Shown: piece after piece, positions 25,078 through 33,785 of the stretch | Numbering within the stretch: the first letter of the stretch is position 1 | How the letters are laid out: each line of letters begins with the position of its first letter | Source: Arthrobacter sp. H35-D1 | GTDB taxonomy: Bacteria > Actinomycetota > Actinomycetes > Actinomycetales > Micrococcaceae | Assembly (NCBI RefSeq): GCF_030063185.1 | Contig: NZ_JASISP010000007.1 | Span: 1 to 64,000, forward strand | Reading direction: 5' to 3' | DNA length: 64,000 bases | Notes under the pieces: generated by a model | The model's input: only the letters and a program-made list of their open reading frames with translations | The model's database searches: none | What the model was told of the DNA's origin: nothing | Translations under genes and position numbers: made by a program

Positions 25078-26498
25078 CATCCAAGGCGCTCAACATGGAC
25101 TATGCGGCCCTGGCCCCGGAAATTGTCCTGCTCGCCGCAGCTGTGCTGGTCCTTCTTGGCGGGAGCTTTCTGCCCCGGAACCGGCAAATCATCACCCGCT
25201 GGTTCAGCCTCGGCGCACTAGGGGTCAGTGCGGCGGCCGGGCTGGCGGGTCTGGCAGGCATGCCGGAGTTCATCTTCAGCGGCAGCTACGCCCTCGACAC
25301 CTCCACCGCCGTCGTCCGAGTGCTCGCACCCTTGGCGACCCTCGTTGTCATCTTGTTGGGCCGGCATGAATTCATCGGCTCGGTGCGCGAAAGTGAAACG
25401 TACGCGCTGCTGCTGTTGGCGACTCTTGGCACAGTCGTCATCGGGGGCGCCACCGATCTGCTCGTTTTGGTTGCCGGGTACCTGCTGGCCAGCATCCCGC
25501 TCTACGCGCTGATCGGGTTGTCCCGCAGTGGCGCGGCCGCCGAAGCGACCTTGAAAACGTATCTGATCGGGGCGCTGTTCGGCGTTCTCCTCATGGCCGG
25601 GGTCACTCTCCTGACGGGGCTTGCCGCAACCAGCAGCTACCAGGGCATGGCCGAAGCACTCAGCACCGCCCCGGTCGTCGCTGTGGCCGGTGGCGCCGTT
25701 GCGGTGCTGATCGGACTGACTTTCAAGGCCGGAGCCGTTCCCGGGCACTTTTGGATTCCGGACGCCAGCGAAGCCGCCGGAATCGCCATTGCCGCGTTCC
25801 TGACGACAGTGCCAAAAATCGGGGCGCTCGTCGCCTTGGGCCGGCTGATCGAAGTCATGCCGGGCACAGTGGATGTTCCCTTGCTCGTCGCCATTCTTGC
25901 CGTCGCCAGCATGACCGTGGGAAACCTCGCTGCACTGGCACAAAACAACGTGCGACGGCTGCTCGGCTGGTCGACCGTGAGCCAGGTCGGCTACCTGTTG
26001 ATGCCCTTGGCCGTCATCACCACCAGCGACGGCGCTGCGCTGGCACTGCTGGCCTACATCGGCCTCTATGCGCTCACCAACCTGGCCCTGTTCGCCGTGG
26101 TTGCCTGCTTCCCCAAGAGAGCGGAACTTGATGACTGGCCGGGGGTGGCCAGAGCCCATCCATGGCTGACCGGCACCTTGATTGTCAGTGCCCTCAGCCT
26201 CGTGGGCACTCCTCCGACGGCAGTGTTCATTGGCAAGGTCGCCGTCTTTACCGTGGCCTGGGACGGTGGGATGCCCTGGCTGGTGGTGGTCGCAGCCGCC
26301 AACTCAGTGCTCAGCCTTGTCTACTACCTCAGACTGATCCGGCCCGCATTTCGAACTCCCGGACCGGGCAGCGCACCCATGGACGGCTCCGTCCCGGAGG
26401 CCCCCCGAACAGTCAAGGCTACTGCAGCAATACTGGGTGCCGCCGTGCTCGCCGCGGGCGTAGCCGTGACCGGAATGTGGATGGCAACCCACGCATAG
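25074..26498 (+). CDS. nuoN: Complex-I-like antiporter subunit N
   Basis: 474 residues, GTG start overlapping nuoM. Antiporter-type membrane subunit with about 14 helices. LTFKAGAVPGHFWIPDASEAAGIAIAAFLTTVPKIGALVAL contains two channel lysines, LAALAQNNVRRLLGWSTVSQVGYLLMPLAV is the conserved loop, and GTPPTAVFIGKVAVF gives the C-terminal Lys. It is the last gene of the operon. No nuoC, D, E, F, G or I follows: the next gene runs convergently on the other strand. Confidence 0.93.
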   Translation: MTSKALNMDYAALAPEIVLLAAAVLVLLGGSFLPRNRQIITRWFSLGALGVSAAAGLAGLAGMPEFIFSGSYALDTSTAVVRVLAPLATLVVILLGRHEFIGSVRESETYALLLLATLGTVVIGGATDLLVLVAGYLLASIPLYALIGLSRSGAAAEATLKTYLIGALFGVLLMAGVTLLTGLAATSSYQGMAEALSTAPVVAVAGGAVAVLIGLTFKAGAVPGHFWIPDASEAAGIAIAAFLTTVPKIGALVALGRLIEVMPGTVDVPLLVAILAVASMTVGNLAALAQNNVRRLLGWSTVSQVGYLLMPLAVITTSDGAALALLAYIGLYALTNLALFAVVACFPKRAELDDWPGVARAHPWLTGTLIVSALSLVGTPPTAVFIGKVAVFTVAWDGGMPWLVVVAAANSVLSLVYYLRLIRPAFRTPGPGSAPMDGSVPEAPRTVKATAAILGAAVLAAGVAVTGMWMATHA

Positions 26499-26565
26499 TC
26501 CTCTTCGGGCTGGGACAGCCGATGTGGACAGCCGGACGGTTGGTTCGCGCAGGCCGCAAGAAGTG

Positions 26566-27375
26566 TTACAGCCGGGCCAGGCGCACCAAGGCGAAGCAGT
26601 AGAGGCCGTAGGCGATGAGTCCCACGCCCACTCCCACAAGGATTGCTTCTCCGAAAGGCAATTCAGTCAGGGCTTTCAGTGCCCCGTCCAGGCCGGAGGC
26701 TTCTTTCGGGTCCACTTGGACGGCCGCGACGATGAACAGGATGCCCAGCGTGAGGATGGCGATGCCTTTGGCGATGAATCCGGTCATGGCCAGCACGACG
26801 ACGGGCCGCTCGGAGCGACCGGAAGGCACCGTGATGTCTTTCCGAAACTTTTGCCGGGCGCCTTTGTAGATGAAGTAGCCGCCAATGCCGACGGTAACGA
26901 GTCCCACCGCGATGAGCAGCGCCTGCCCGCCGGGCAGTGAAAGGATGGTCCCGCTGGCCTCCGTCGAAGAAGACGAGGAATCGCTGGGACGCCGGAGCGC
27001 AAAAGACAGGGCCGTCGAGGCCACGGCGATGTACGCGACGGCGCTGCCCAGCGATCCCAGGCTCCTCACCCAGCGCTTCTTCGAGGACGAACCAAGGCCA
27101 AGAGCGGCTTGGAGCAGCAGCCACAAGGACAGCGCGGCGAGCCCTGCGACAATGATCCACAAAACGATCATTCCGCCGGGCAGTTTCAACAGCTGCGCGA
27201 ACGCCCCGGACTGGTCCGACTCGCCTCCTTGGTGCAAGGCAACGCGAATGGCGAGGTATCCGATCAGCACGTGCGTGAGCCCGTTGGCGGCAAACCCGAT
27301 CCGGGCAATCATGGCCAGCGTGTTGCTGTTGCCGGCGCGGCTGGCCGCCGTGCGTGCTTTCCTGCCGGCCTTCAC
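26566..27375 (-). CDS. DUF1206 membrane protein
   Basis: 269 residues from GTG, overlapping the upstream kinase gene by four bases (GTGA). Three tandem two-helix repeats of the DUF1206 type are visible: IARIGFAANGLTHVLIGYLAIRVAL with GMIVLWIIVAGLAALSLWL; LGSAVAYIAVASTALSFAL with LIAVGLVTVGIGGYFIYKGA; and LAMTGFIAKGIAILTLGILFIVAAVQ with ILVGVGVGLIAYGLYCFA. The repeated R/x-x-G-F-x-A-x-G start of each odd helix is the family mark. Function unknown; coupling to a lipid-kinase gene suggests a link to membrane lipids. Confidence 0.9.
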   Translation of the reverse strand: MKAGRKARTAASRAGNSNTLAMIARIGFAANGLTHVLIGYLAIRVALHQGGESDQSGAFAQLLKLPGGMIVLWIIVAGLAALSLWLLLQAALGLGSSSKKRWVRSLGSLGSAVAYIAVASTALSFALRRPSDSSSSSTEASGTILSLPGGQALLIAVGLVTVGIGGYFIYKGARQKFRKDITVPSGRSERPVVVLAMTGFIAKGIAILTLGILFIVAAVQVDPKEASGLDGALKALTELPFGEAILVGVGVGLIAYGLYCFALVRLARL

Positions 27376-28361
27376 TCGGCGTCCAAAGGGGCAGGTGCGT
27401 TTTCGTTTCTCATTGCTTCCTCCGTCAGTTCGTCCCGGCCAGGTGACGCCGTCATCAGGATGGTCAGCGCCAGTGGATCAACGGTGACCCGCAGGTGAGA
27501 TGCCGAGCCCAGGTGGTCGCCGTCGATCTGGAATTCCTGCGGGCTGTCCAAGGAGATTTCCGCAGTCCTGCCCGAAAGGCTCCGCACTGAGCGGCTCTTG
27601 CCCTTGCCAAAGACCCCGACCACCACGCCAAGCCAGCCAAACCTCCCGTGGGGTGAAAACGTCAGTAGGTCCAGGATGCCGTCGGTCACCACGGCGTTCG
27701 GGAAGATCTCGAGGCCGCCCATCAACTTTCCGCAGTTGCCCACCATGACGCCGCGAACCTTGCGATGCTTCTCTTGTTTGCCGTCAACGGTGATCGTGGC
27801 CGTGACAGGTTTCCCCGGCAGGTTCCGCAGGCCGGATTCAACGTAGGCGAGCCAGCCCACACGGTCCTTGAGCCCGTCCACGGTGTTGGCCATGATGGAC
27901 GCGTCGTATCCGAGCCCGGCCGCAACCAGGAACATCTGCTCCTGCTCGGCATGGTCGACCACCACCTTCACAACGTCGATCCTGCTCTCGGTTCCTTCCA
28001 AAACGCCCCGCGCCGCCCGGACCGGGCTGGCAACGTCAATGCCCAGGTTGCGGGCCAGCAAGTTGCCCGTTCCCAGGGGCAACAATCCCATCGCGGTGTC
28101 CGTGCCGGCGAGAACCTCGGCCACAGCGCGAATGGTGCCGTCCCCGCCCGCGGCAATGACGACGTCGACCCCGGCCTCCAAGGCCTCTTTCGCCTGACCA
28201 TGGCCAGGGTCGTCCTTGGATGTTTCCAACCACAAGGGTTCTTCCCAGCCTGCATCCGTGCACACTTGGGTGATCGTGGCCTTGAATTGCTTGTCGGGGG
28301 ACTTCACCGGGTTGATGACCACAGCGGCCCGCTTGCCCTGCCGGGGTTGGTTCTCTGCCAT
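27372..28361 (-). CDS. Diacylglycerol-kinase family lipid kinase
   Basis: 329 residues. It has the DAGK catalytic core: VVINPVKSP at the N-terminus, the nucleotide motif VIAAGGDGTIRAVAEVL (about 90-106), PLGTGNLLARNLGI, and the C-terminal beta sandwich (GNCGKLMGGLEIFPNAVVTDGILDLL, FQIDGDHLG). Members phosphorylate diacylglycerol or related lipids at the cytoplasmic membrane face. A GAGG stands ahead of the ATG. It is coupled to the downstream DUF1206 gene, and PAP2 and APP1 phosphatase genes lie upstream on the same strand, together a lipid phosphate turnover group. Confidence 0.92.
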   Translation of the reverse strand: MAENQPRQGKRAAVVINPVKSPDKQFKATITQVCTDAGWEEPLWLETSKDDPGHGQAKEALEAGVDVVIAAGGDGTIRAVAEVLAGTDTAMGLLPLGTGNLLARNLGIDVASPVRAARGVLEGTESRIDVVKVVVDHAEQEQMFLVAAGLGYDASIMANTVDGLKDRVGWLAYVESGLRNLPGKPVTATITVDGKQEKHRKVRGVMVGNCGKLMGGLEIFPNAVVTDGILDLLTFSPHGRFGWLGVVVGVFGKGKSRSVRSLSGRTAEISLDSPQEFQIDGDHLGSASHLRVTVDPLALTILMTASPGRDELTEEAMRNENAPAPLDAE

Positions 28362-28477
28362 GGGGACCTCATGTCTTTGGGGAATCTTGCTTTGCGGAAA
28401 TTGGCGCTGAATTGAATCCTAACCCTAGCCCGGGGTGCGGGCCGGGGACCACTGCCGGCCACCACTGCCGGGGCCCA

Positions 28478-29335
28478 TCACGGCTCCGGCGACGCGGACC
28501 CCGCGTCGGCGGACTGCCGGTTGGCCGTCAGGTACAGCCGGTGGGCGGTAATCACCAAGACCAACCACACGGCGCCCAGGGTCCAGGCAACCAACACATC
28601 GGTGAACCAGTGGTGGCCCAGGTAAATGCGGCTCAGTCCCACGGTGAAGGCAAAGAAGCCGGCGGCCAGAACCGTGAGGACCCTGCTCCGGAGGGAGTCC
28701 AAACGCAGGATGATCAGGTAGGCCACCACGCCTGCGATCACAGTGGCGTTCAACGTGTGCCCGCTGGGAAACGAGGGCGAGTATTCATAGGGTGGGATGG
28801 CGTCCGCCAGGGGCGGGCGTGCCCGTCCAATCAGCTGTTTGCCCGCAACCGTCATCAGCAGCGATCCCGCCGTCGCCGTGAGCATGAGTATCACCGGTGT
28901 CCAGGACCGGCGCTTGACGGCGAGGATCACCATGATGGTGGCCGCCAGGATGGGCATCCCGATGGTCCCGGCGATGTCGGTGTATCCCGTCGCGAACGTG
29001 TCCAGCCACGGTGAGCGTACACTCTTGGCTGCCTCCAGCAGCGGATGGTCCAGCGCTGCAACGTCGTCGGCCTCGGTGACGGCCTCATAGACTTCTGCGG
29101 AAACATATGTCAGCGCGGCGGCGATCGCGGCGCCGATGGCGAGCGTGAGGATCAGTGCGGCGTGCGGTCCCATCCGGGCACTGAGCCAACGCACGACGCC
29201 GGCGAGCCAGCGGCCGCCCGGCCCTCGCCACCGGGTAAGATCCGTCTGCCCCAGGAATCGGTCGTCGGTGAGTTCGCCCTCCCGGCCGGACTGCGGGTTG
29301 GTCGGTCCTGGGGGTTGTTGTTTCGCCATACCCAT
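28478..29335 (-). CDS. PAP2-superfamily membrane phosphatase
   Basis: About 285 residues from the ATG at 29335 (a second ATG at 29329 is possible). A polar N-terminus of about 50 residues precedes six membrane helices. The three acid-phosphatase signature motifs are KQLIGRARPPL, PSFPSGHT and SRIYLGHHWFTDVLVAW, carrying the catalytic His residues. Such enzymes dephosphorylate phosphatidate, phosphatidylglycerol phosphate or undecaprenyl pyrophosphate at the outer membrane face. The nearby lipid kinase and APP1 gene favour lipid phosphates, but the substrate is not proven. Confidence 0.92.
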   Translation of the reverse strand: MGMAKQQPPGPTNPQSGREGELTDDRFLGQTDLTRWRGPGGRWLAGVVRWLSARMGPHAALILTLAIGAAIAAALTYVSAEVYEAVTEADDVAALDHPLLEAAKSVRSPWLDTFATGYTDIAGTIGMPILAATIMVILAVKRRSWTPVILMLTATAGSLLMTVAGKQLIGRARPPLADAIPPYEYSPSFPSGHTLNATVIAGVVAYLIILRLDSLRSRVLTVLAAGFFAFTVGLSRIYLGHHWFTDVLVAWTLGAVWLVLVITAHRLYLTANRQSADAGSASPEP

Positions 29336-29452
29336 ATCTTGCCAGTTTTCGGTGACAATAGTTCCCCCGCATTGGACGCTGGAAGCACCCGGCATGGAGC
29401 TGCGGGGAACCACCACTCCGCCAGGGAGGCCGAGCCGCCCGGATCGACAGCT

Positions 29453-30529
29453 TCAGAGAATACCGTGCTCTTTCAGCTGCGCCGCGAGCCCGGACCCATC
29501 GGGTGCGGAAACCCAAGGCACGCCGCCGTGGCCCGAGGCGGGCCCGTCCTCGTGGGCTCGGCGACCAGCCAGCAAAGCTTCCCCTGTGGACAGCTCTCGG
29601 ATGGCGATTGCGGCCGTTTGTGCGGCATGCGAGCGCGCGAAGTCGGCGTAGATCTCCGGATCGTGCTGGCCGTCGTCGCCCACCAACAGCCACCGGATGC
29701 CGGGGAATTCCGCTGCCAGCCGCTGCAGGTTGCTGGTTTTGTGTTCCTGGCCGCTGCGGAACCACCGCTGGCGGGTGGGTCCCCAGTCGGTGAGCAGCAG
29801 CACGCCTTTCGGGTACAGGTTCCGTTCCAGGAACCGTGCCAGTGCCGGGGCCACATTCCACGGTCCGGTGGAGAGGTAGAGAATGGGCGCTTCGGGGTGC
29901 TTGTCGACCAGCCTGTCGAGCAAGACGGCCATGCCCGGCGTGGGTGTCCGTGCCCGCTCGCTGAGGACAAGAGTGTTCCACAGGGCCAGCAGTGGTCTGG
30001 GCAGCGCCGTGACCATGACGGTGTCATCGATGTCGGAGACAATGCCGAACGTGGTTTCCGGTGCCACGATGAGAATGCCGGCCTCCGCGGGAGCTGCCAC
30101 CTCGCTGCGAAGGAAGGCCGTGTGCCAGCCTGGCTCCAACGATGCGTCCACAACCACGTCCACGAGTCCGCCGGAGTCGGCGCGCACCGCATGGACGACG
30201 CCGTCGATCTCCACCTCCACCTCGCTGTACCGGACGGGGACGCTGGTGAAGGCCCTCCAGCCGCGCACCTTGCCCGTGGCGGCGGTGGGCTTGGTTGTCA
30301 GCACCACCCGGGCCAGCACGCGCACCCGCGTGGTGCTGCCGTAGCCCGGGTAAGCGACGATGGTGGGGGCGAAACCGGTGGCATTGGCCAGCCGTGTTCG
30401 GATTTCGTGGACGGCGTCGGCCACATGCATGAGCAAGCCGAGCAGAGTTGGTGCCGGAGGTTCCGGCACAGGGACACGATCCTGTTCAGCAGAGGTCTTG
30501 AGAGGTGATTGGTGCGAAGCTGGGGCCAT
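29453..30529 (-). CDS. APP1-domain phosphatidate phosphatase-like protein
   Basis: About 358 residues from the ATG at 30529 with GGAAG upstream; a longer frame to 30802 lacks support. The N-terminal part (LLGLLMHVADAVHEIRTR, VRGWRAFTSVPV, EVEIDGVVHAVRADSGG) is a beta-domain. The C-terminal APP1 catalytic domain begins FGIVSDIDDTVMVTALPRPLLALWN with the DxDxT motif of haloacid-dehalogenase-type phosphatidate phosphatases, followed by ILYLSTGPWNVAPALARFLERN, LLLTDWGPT and LLVGDDGQHDPEIYADFA. It is predicted to dephosphorylate phosphatidate, opposing the diacylglycerol kinase nearby. A deleted pseudogene copy lies at 11034-11640. Confidence 0.9.
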   Translation of the reverse strand: MAPASHQSPLKTSAEQDRVPVPEPPAPTLLGLLMHVADAVHEIRTRLANATGFAPTIVAYPGYGSTTRVRVLARVVLTTKPTAATGKVRGWRAFTSVPVRYSEVEVEIDGVVHAVRADSGGLVDVVVDASLEPGWHTAFLRSEVAAPAEAGILIVAPETTFGIVSDIDDTVMVTALPRPLLALWNTLVLSERARTPTPGMAVLLDRLVDKHPEAPILYLSTGPWNVAPALARFLERNLYPKGVLLLTDWGPTRQRWFRSGQEHKTSNLQRLAAEFPGIRWLLVGDDGQHDPEIYADFARSHAAQTAAIAIRELSTGEALLAGRRAHEDGPASGHGGVPWVSAPDGSGLAAQLKEHGIL

Positions 30530-30644
30530 GCTTCCAGCTTCGCACGAAATCGGACTTTCCAGTGACTGAAGTCCTGTGCTGCCGCAGCAAATCAGCCGCG
30601 ATGCACGCGGTTCGTTCTCACCCGGTCCGCTCGTGGCTCTCCCG

Positions 30645-31796
30645 TCAGTGGGCAGCGACGTATGGCTTCGGCGCAGGGAGGCCTGCTTCGTCGCGGATCC
30701 GACGGGAGAACCGCTCAATGGATTTAAGCGCAGAGACGACATCGGCGGGGCGCACTTCGAAAGGCATGGCATGAATGGTTTCGCCTGCCACGGTGGCGGC
30801 ATTGGCGACCAGCGCGAGTTCGTGAGTGCTTTCCGCCGTTAGTCCTATCTCTGTGAGGGTAGTGGGCAGGCCCACTCGGGTGGTGAATTCGACAAAGTCT
30901 CGTATTTCATTGGTCGGTGCACCCTCAAGGACGAGCTGCGTGAGCGAGCCGATGTTGACTTTCTGCCCGTGGGCCAGTCCATGCGTTTGCCGTGCCGCAG
31001 TCAACCCGTTGTGGATGGCATGGGCTGCTGCCAGCCCACCGGACTCGAATCCCAGGCCGGAGAGCAGGGTGTTGGCTTCGATGACTTTTTCCACTGCCGG
31101 GGTGACAAGGTGATCTCGTACTGCATCGAGAGCTGGCAGTGCGTTGTCCCAGAGGACATCCCAACTAAGCCGGGCCAGAGCCGTGCCTGTGAGGGTGGGC
31201 AGCCCCCCGGCCATTGTCAGTGAGCTGGATGCCGCTGTTGCACGGGCCTCGAGCCAGGTGGCCAAGGCGTCGCCGACTCCCGCAGCGAGGAACGCAGCCG
31301 GAGCATTTGCAACAATCTGTGAATCGACGAGGACGAGGTCCGGGTTGCGGGGAAAGAACCGATACTCCTCGAACGCGCCATCTTCTGTGTAGACGACGGC
31401 CAGCGCAGATGTCGGCGCATCCGTGGAAGCGACGGTGGGTACTGTCACCCACCGAATACCTGCGAGAAACCCGGATGATTTGACAGCATCTATGGTACTT
31501 CCGCCGCCGACAGCGACAACGACGTCGGCGGCGGCGTTCTTGATCACTTCGACGAGTCGGTTGATTTCCTTTGCCGTCGGCATTCCACGGAAGGCTTCCC
31601 GGATGACGGGCAATCCAGCCGCTTTCAGCGACGAGGTTGCATCGTGCCCCACGAAACCCCACACGACGTCGTCGGCAACAATCAAGGGCGTGCTTCCGAT
31701 GGTTGCCACGAATTCTCCTAGCCGGGCCATGGCTCCCGGACCCTGCACATAGCGACCGGGGCTGATGACTGAGCGGATGGGACTACTAGCAGACAT
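30645..31796 (-). CDS. Iron-containing alcohol dehydrogenase family, glycerol-dehydrogenase-like
   Basis: 383 residues with AAGGAG 8 bases before the ATG. It is a two-domain GldA-type enzyme: a Rossmann part with VVAVGGGSTIDAVK and the metal-binding helical part with VGDALATWLEARA (Asp ligand), AHAIHNGL and HGLAHGQKVNIGSL (two His ligands). It oxidises glycerol or a similar polyol with NAD. It is the distal minus-strand gene of the sugar cluster, separated from the kinases by about 390 bases of non-coding sequence but in the same direction. In that context it may act on dihydroxyacetone/glyceraldehyde or a sugar alcohol rather than glycerol. Confidence 0.9.
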   Translation of the reverse strand: MSASSPIRSVISPGRYVQGPGAMARLGEFVATIGSTPLIVADDVVWGFVGHDATSSLKAAGLPVIREAFRGMPTAKEINRLVEVIKNAAADVVVAVGGGSTIDAVKSSGFLAGIRWVTVPTVASTDAPTSALAVVYTEDGAFEEYRFFPRNPDLVLVDSQIVANAPAAFLAAGVGDALATWLEARATAASSSLTMAGGLPTLTGTALARLSWDVLWDNALPALDAVRDHLVTPAVEKVIEANTLLSGLGFESGGLAAAHAIHNGLTAARQTHGLAHGQKVNIGSLTQLVLEGAPTNEIRDFVEFTTRVGLPTTLTEIGLTAESTHELALVANAATVAGETIHAMPFEVRPADVVSALKSIERFSRRIRDEAGLPAPKPYVAAH

Positions 31797-32184
31797 GAGA
31801 AACTCCTTGACGTCATCGTCGATGTGGCCGAACAGCCACCAGCATTAGCGTACCGAGTAGCGCATGGGTTATCCATGGGACTGTTCCACTTGTGGGAAAT
31901 CCTGGTGCCAGTGTTGCCCAGCGCGACGGATGAGCCACACATTTCACTCGCGGCGCGCGCGGAGGCTTCGACGCCACGGCCGTCCACGATGATGGTTTCG
32001 AGTTGTTCGATGGCGTGGCCGGACCGGGGAAGTTTTCGGCGCGTTTGAGGATGCCAGTGTTCCCGTGGAACAGAATAGGTGCGGCGAAGCATACGACCTG
32101 GTGGCAGGGGTGATTCCAGGGCATCGAAAGCGTGCTTGCGGGTTGCGCAACCCAAACAACCACCAAGCCGACATCCCGCTGGAA
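31797..32184. other. Non-coding gap inside the sugar cluster, possible gene remnant
   Basis: No intact gene. On the minus strand, about 31870-32050 reads RSGHAIEQLETIIVDGRGVE followed by ASARAASEMCGSSVALGNTG, which looks protein-coding, but it has no start and runs out of frame. It could be a relic of a lost gene between the kinase and the dehydrogenase. I cannot assign the family. Confidence 0.4.
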
Positions 32185-32823
32185 TTAGAGTCCGTCGACC
32201 CGAAGGATCCGATCTGCGCGGTGGGCCGTCGACTCTATCAGTATTGCGTTGTTCTCGTCGGATCCGAGGGCCCACGCTCTAGCCTCTTCCTGAGACTTGC
32301 CGAAGTCCATGTGACGGGTAACGAGCCAGCGCTGCCGACTGTCTCGCTCTGGGTTGAGAAACCAAGATTCCGTCAGCCAGGTCCTGGCGGTCGGCCATGC
32401 CCCAGTCTCGGCCAGGAGGTAGTTCCCTTCAGTTACTACAAGCGGAACGTCTGCCCGAATGAGGATGCTGCCCGCGATCGGTTCCTCGAGATCGCGGTTG
32501 AAAGTGGGTGCATAAATTACTTCCTCCGACTTTTGGTCTCGAATTCGGTGGAGCAGATTCACGTATCCCGCGTCGTCGAAGGTTTCCAGGGCGCCCTTGA
32601 CCTGTCGGAGGCCGGTCGCCACAAGCACTGAATTGGCTAGATGAAAACCATCCATCGGCACCAAAATGGACATGTCTGGACCCAGGGCATCGACAATCCG
32701 GCTGCCCAAAGTGGATTTGCCTGCACCGGGGGCACCCGTAATCCCGAGGATTGACCGATTTCCGCTGGTTGCCATGGTGGCAGCCGTTTCAATCAGCTCG
32801 TCGATGTGAACCGAAGTAGTCAT
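32185..32823 (-). CDS. Nucleoside/nucleotide (FrcK-like) kinase
   Basis: 212 residues. P-loop ILGITGAPGAGKSTL near residue 30, then VPMDGFHLANSVL with the Asp/His pair typical of the pantothenate-kinase/uridine-kinase-like family used as FrcK in fructose operons, and VVTEGNYLL. Its ATG overlaps the stop of the upstream PfkB gene (ATGA), with GAGGA upstream. In the Sinorhizobium frc operon a kinase of this family accompanies the FrcBCA importer; here it follows the same transporter plus a PfkB kinase. Its substrate may be a sugar or nucleoside. Confidence 0.85.
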   Translation of the reverse strand: MTTSVHIDELIETAATMATSGNRSILGITGAPGAGKSTLGSRIVDALGPDMSILVPMDGFHLANSVLVATGLRQVKGALETFDDAGYVNLLHRIRDQKSEEVIYAPTFNRDLEEPIAGSILIRADVPLVVTEGNYLLAETGAWPTARTWLTESWFLNPERDSRQRWLVTRHMDFGKSQEEARAWALGSDENNAILIESTAHRADRILRVDGL

Positions 32824-33785
32824 TTTTGTTCTGTCCTCAAGAAGTCAAGGAGGCCCTGGTCAGCCACCGTGTGTAACCATTCCCGCGTTCCAACACTGGA
32901 ACACTTCAGGCTGGCGACATTTCCTGCGAACCGCAGTGATGTCGAGCGGGCGGAGCTCCGTCCGTGGTTAGCATGAAACGTTCGGGCAAAACTATATGCG
33001 CCGTGAAAGAAGTCGCCAGCGCCAAGCGTGTCTGCTGCCCGGACTTGTGCCACCTCGATGCTTCCTTCCTCAGTGGCGGTCATCCACTTCACCGGATGAG
33101 GTCCATCCGTAATCGCGGCCAGTTCAGCCCCTTGAGCCAAGATCCAAGGCAACAGGTCGCGATCCCAAGTTGGCACAGTGAAATTTGCTGAGCAGACAAC
33201 GTCTGTCGACAGTTGGATCAAGTCCTCCATTATTGGTTTCCATCGACCGGCGTCAAGCACGCGTGGGATAGCTAAGTCGCTGCCCCATCGCGCAGCGACA
33301 AGAGACAAATCTGGATGGTGCCCATCAAGATGAATGATGTCTGCCCGGCCCAGTCCCTCCAACGCTGCACGGATACGGCGGCCATCTGCTGAAGTCACTC
33401 CCTGGGGACCAGATGGATCATGCCGTGCGTCGGTCGAAACAATCTGCCGATCCCCAGAAGCATCGTCGACAGTGATTGTTGATACAGATGGTTTATATAG
33501 GTCCCCAGCGAGGTCCACCACATCAACTCCGTTGATCTCAAGGTCCTCACGGATTAGTGCTGCAATGCTGCCTTGTCCCAGCCGGGTCAACAAAGTTGCC
33601 CTTCCGCCGAGCCTGGAAAAGATGACGGCGGCGTTGAGGGCGGGCCCACCTCCGGAGACATCTTGTCGCAATGCCGTGACTTTGGCGTTGCGGCCCGGTA
33701 GCTCCTGAACCCGTTGAATGATGTCCAAGGTCGCCAATCCGACGAAGACTCCGCAGGACCCTGACGGCGAAGACTCATGCACCAC
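32820..33785 (-). CDS. PfkB-family carbohydrate kinase
   Basis: 321 residues from GTG, with GAGGAGGAG upstream and an 11-base overlap with the ABC ATPase gene. Ribokinase fold: N-terminal motif GGGPALNAAVIFSRLGGRATLLTRLG, and the C-terminal ATP/catalytic motif ADTLGAGDFFHGAYSFA, where the second Asp is the catalytic base. It phosphorylates a sugar, probably the one imported by the adjacent ABC transporter. The aldolase encoded across the divergent promoter suggests the product enters as a ketose (bis)phosphate. Confidence 0.92.
   Translation of the reverse strand: MVHESSPSGSCGVFVGLATLDIIQRVQELPGRNAKVTALRQDVSGGGPALNAAVIFSRLGGRATLLTRLGQGSIAALIREDLEINGVDVVDLAGDLYKPSVSTITVDDASGDRQIVSTDARHDPSGPQGVTSADGRRIRAALEGLGRADIIHLDGHHPDLSLVAARWGSDLAIPRVLDAGRWKPIMEDLIQLSTDVVCSANFTVPTWDRDLLPWILAQGAELAAITDGPHPVKWMTATEEGSIEVAQVRAADTLGAGDFFHGAYSFARTFHANHGRSSARSTSLRFAGNVASLKCSSVGTREWLHTVADQGLLDFLRTEQK

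Noticed and set aside
18386-26498. Mrp antiporter or DAB-type bicarbonate system
   Set aside because: Mrp operons lack NuoA/NuoH/NuoB-like genes, and no DUF2309 (DabA) protein is present; NuoA, H and J fit complex I better.
29045-30508. 487-codon plus-strand open frame
   Set aside because: Antisense shadow of the PAP2 and APP1 genes; both of those have clear catalytic motifs.
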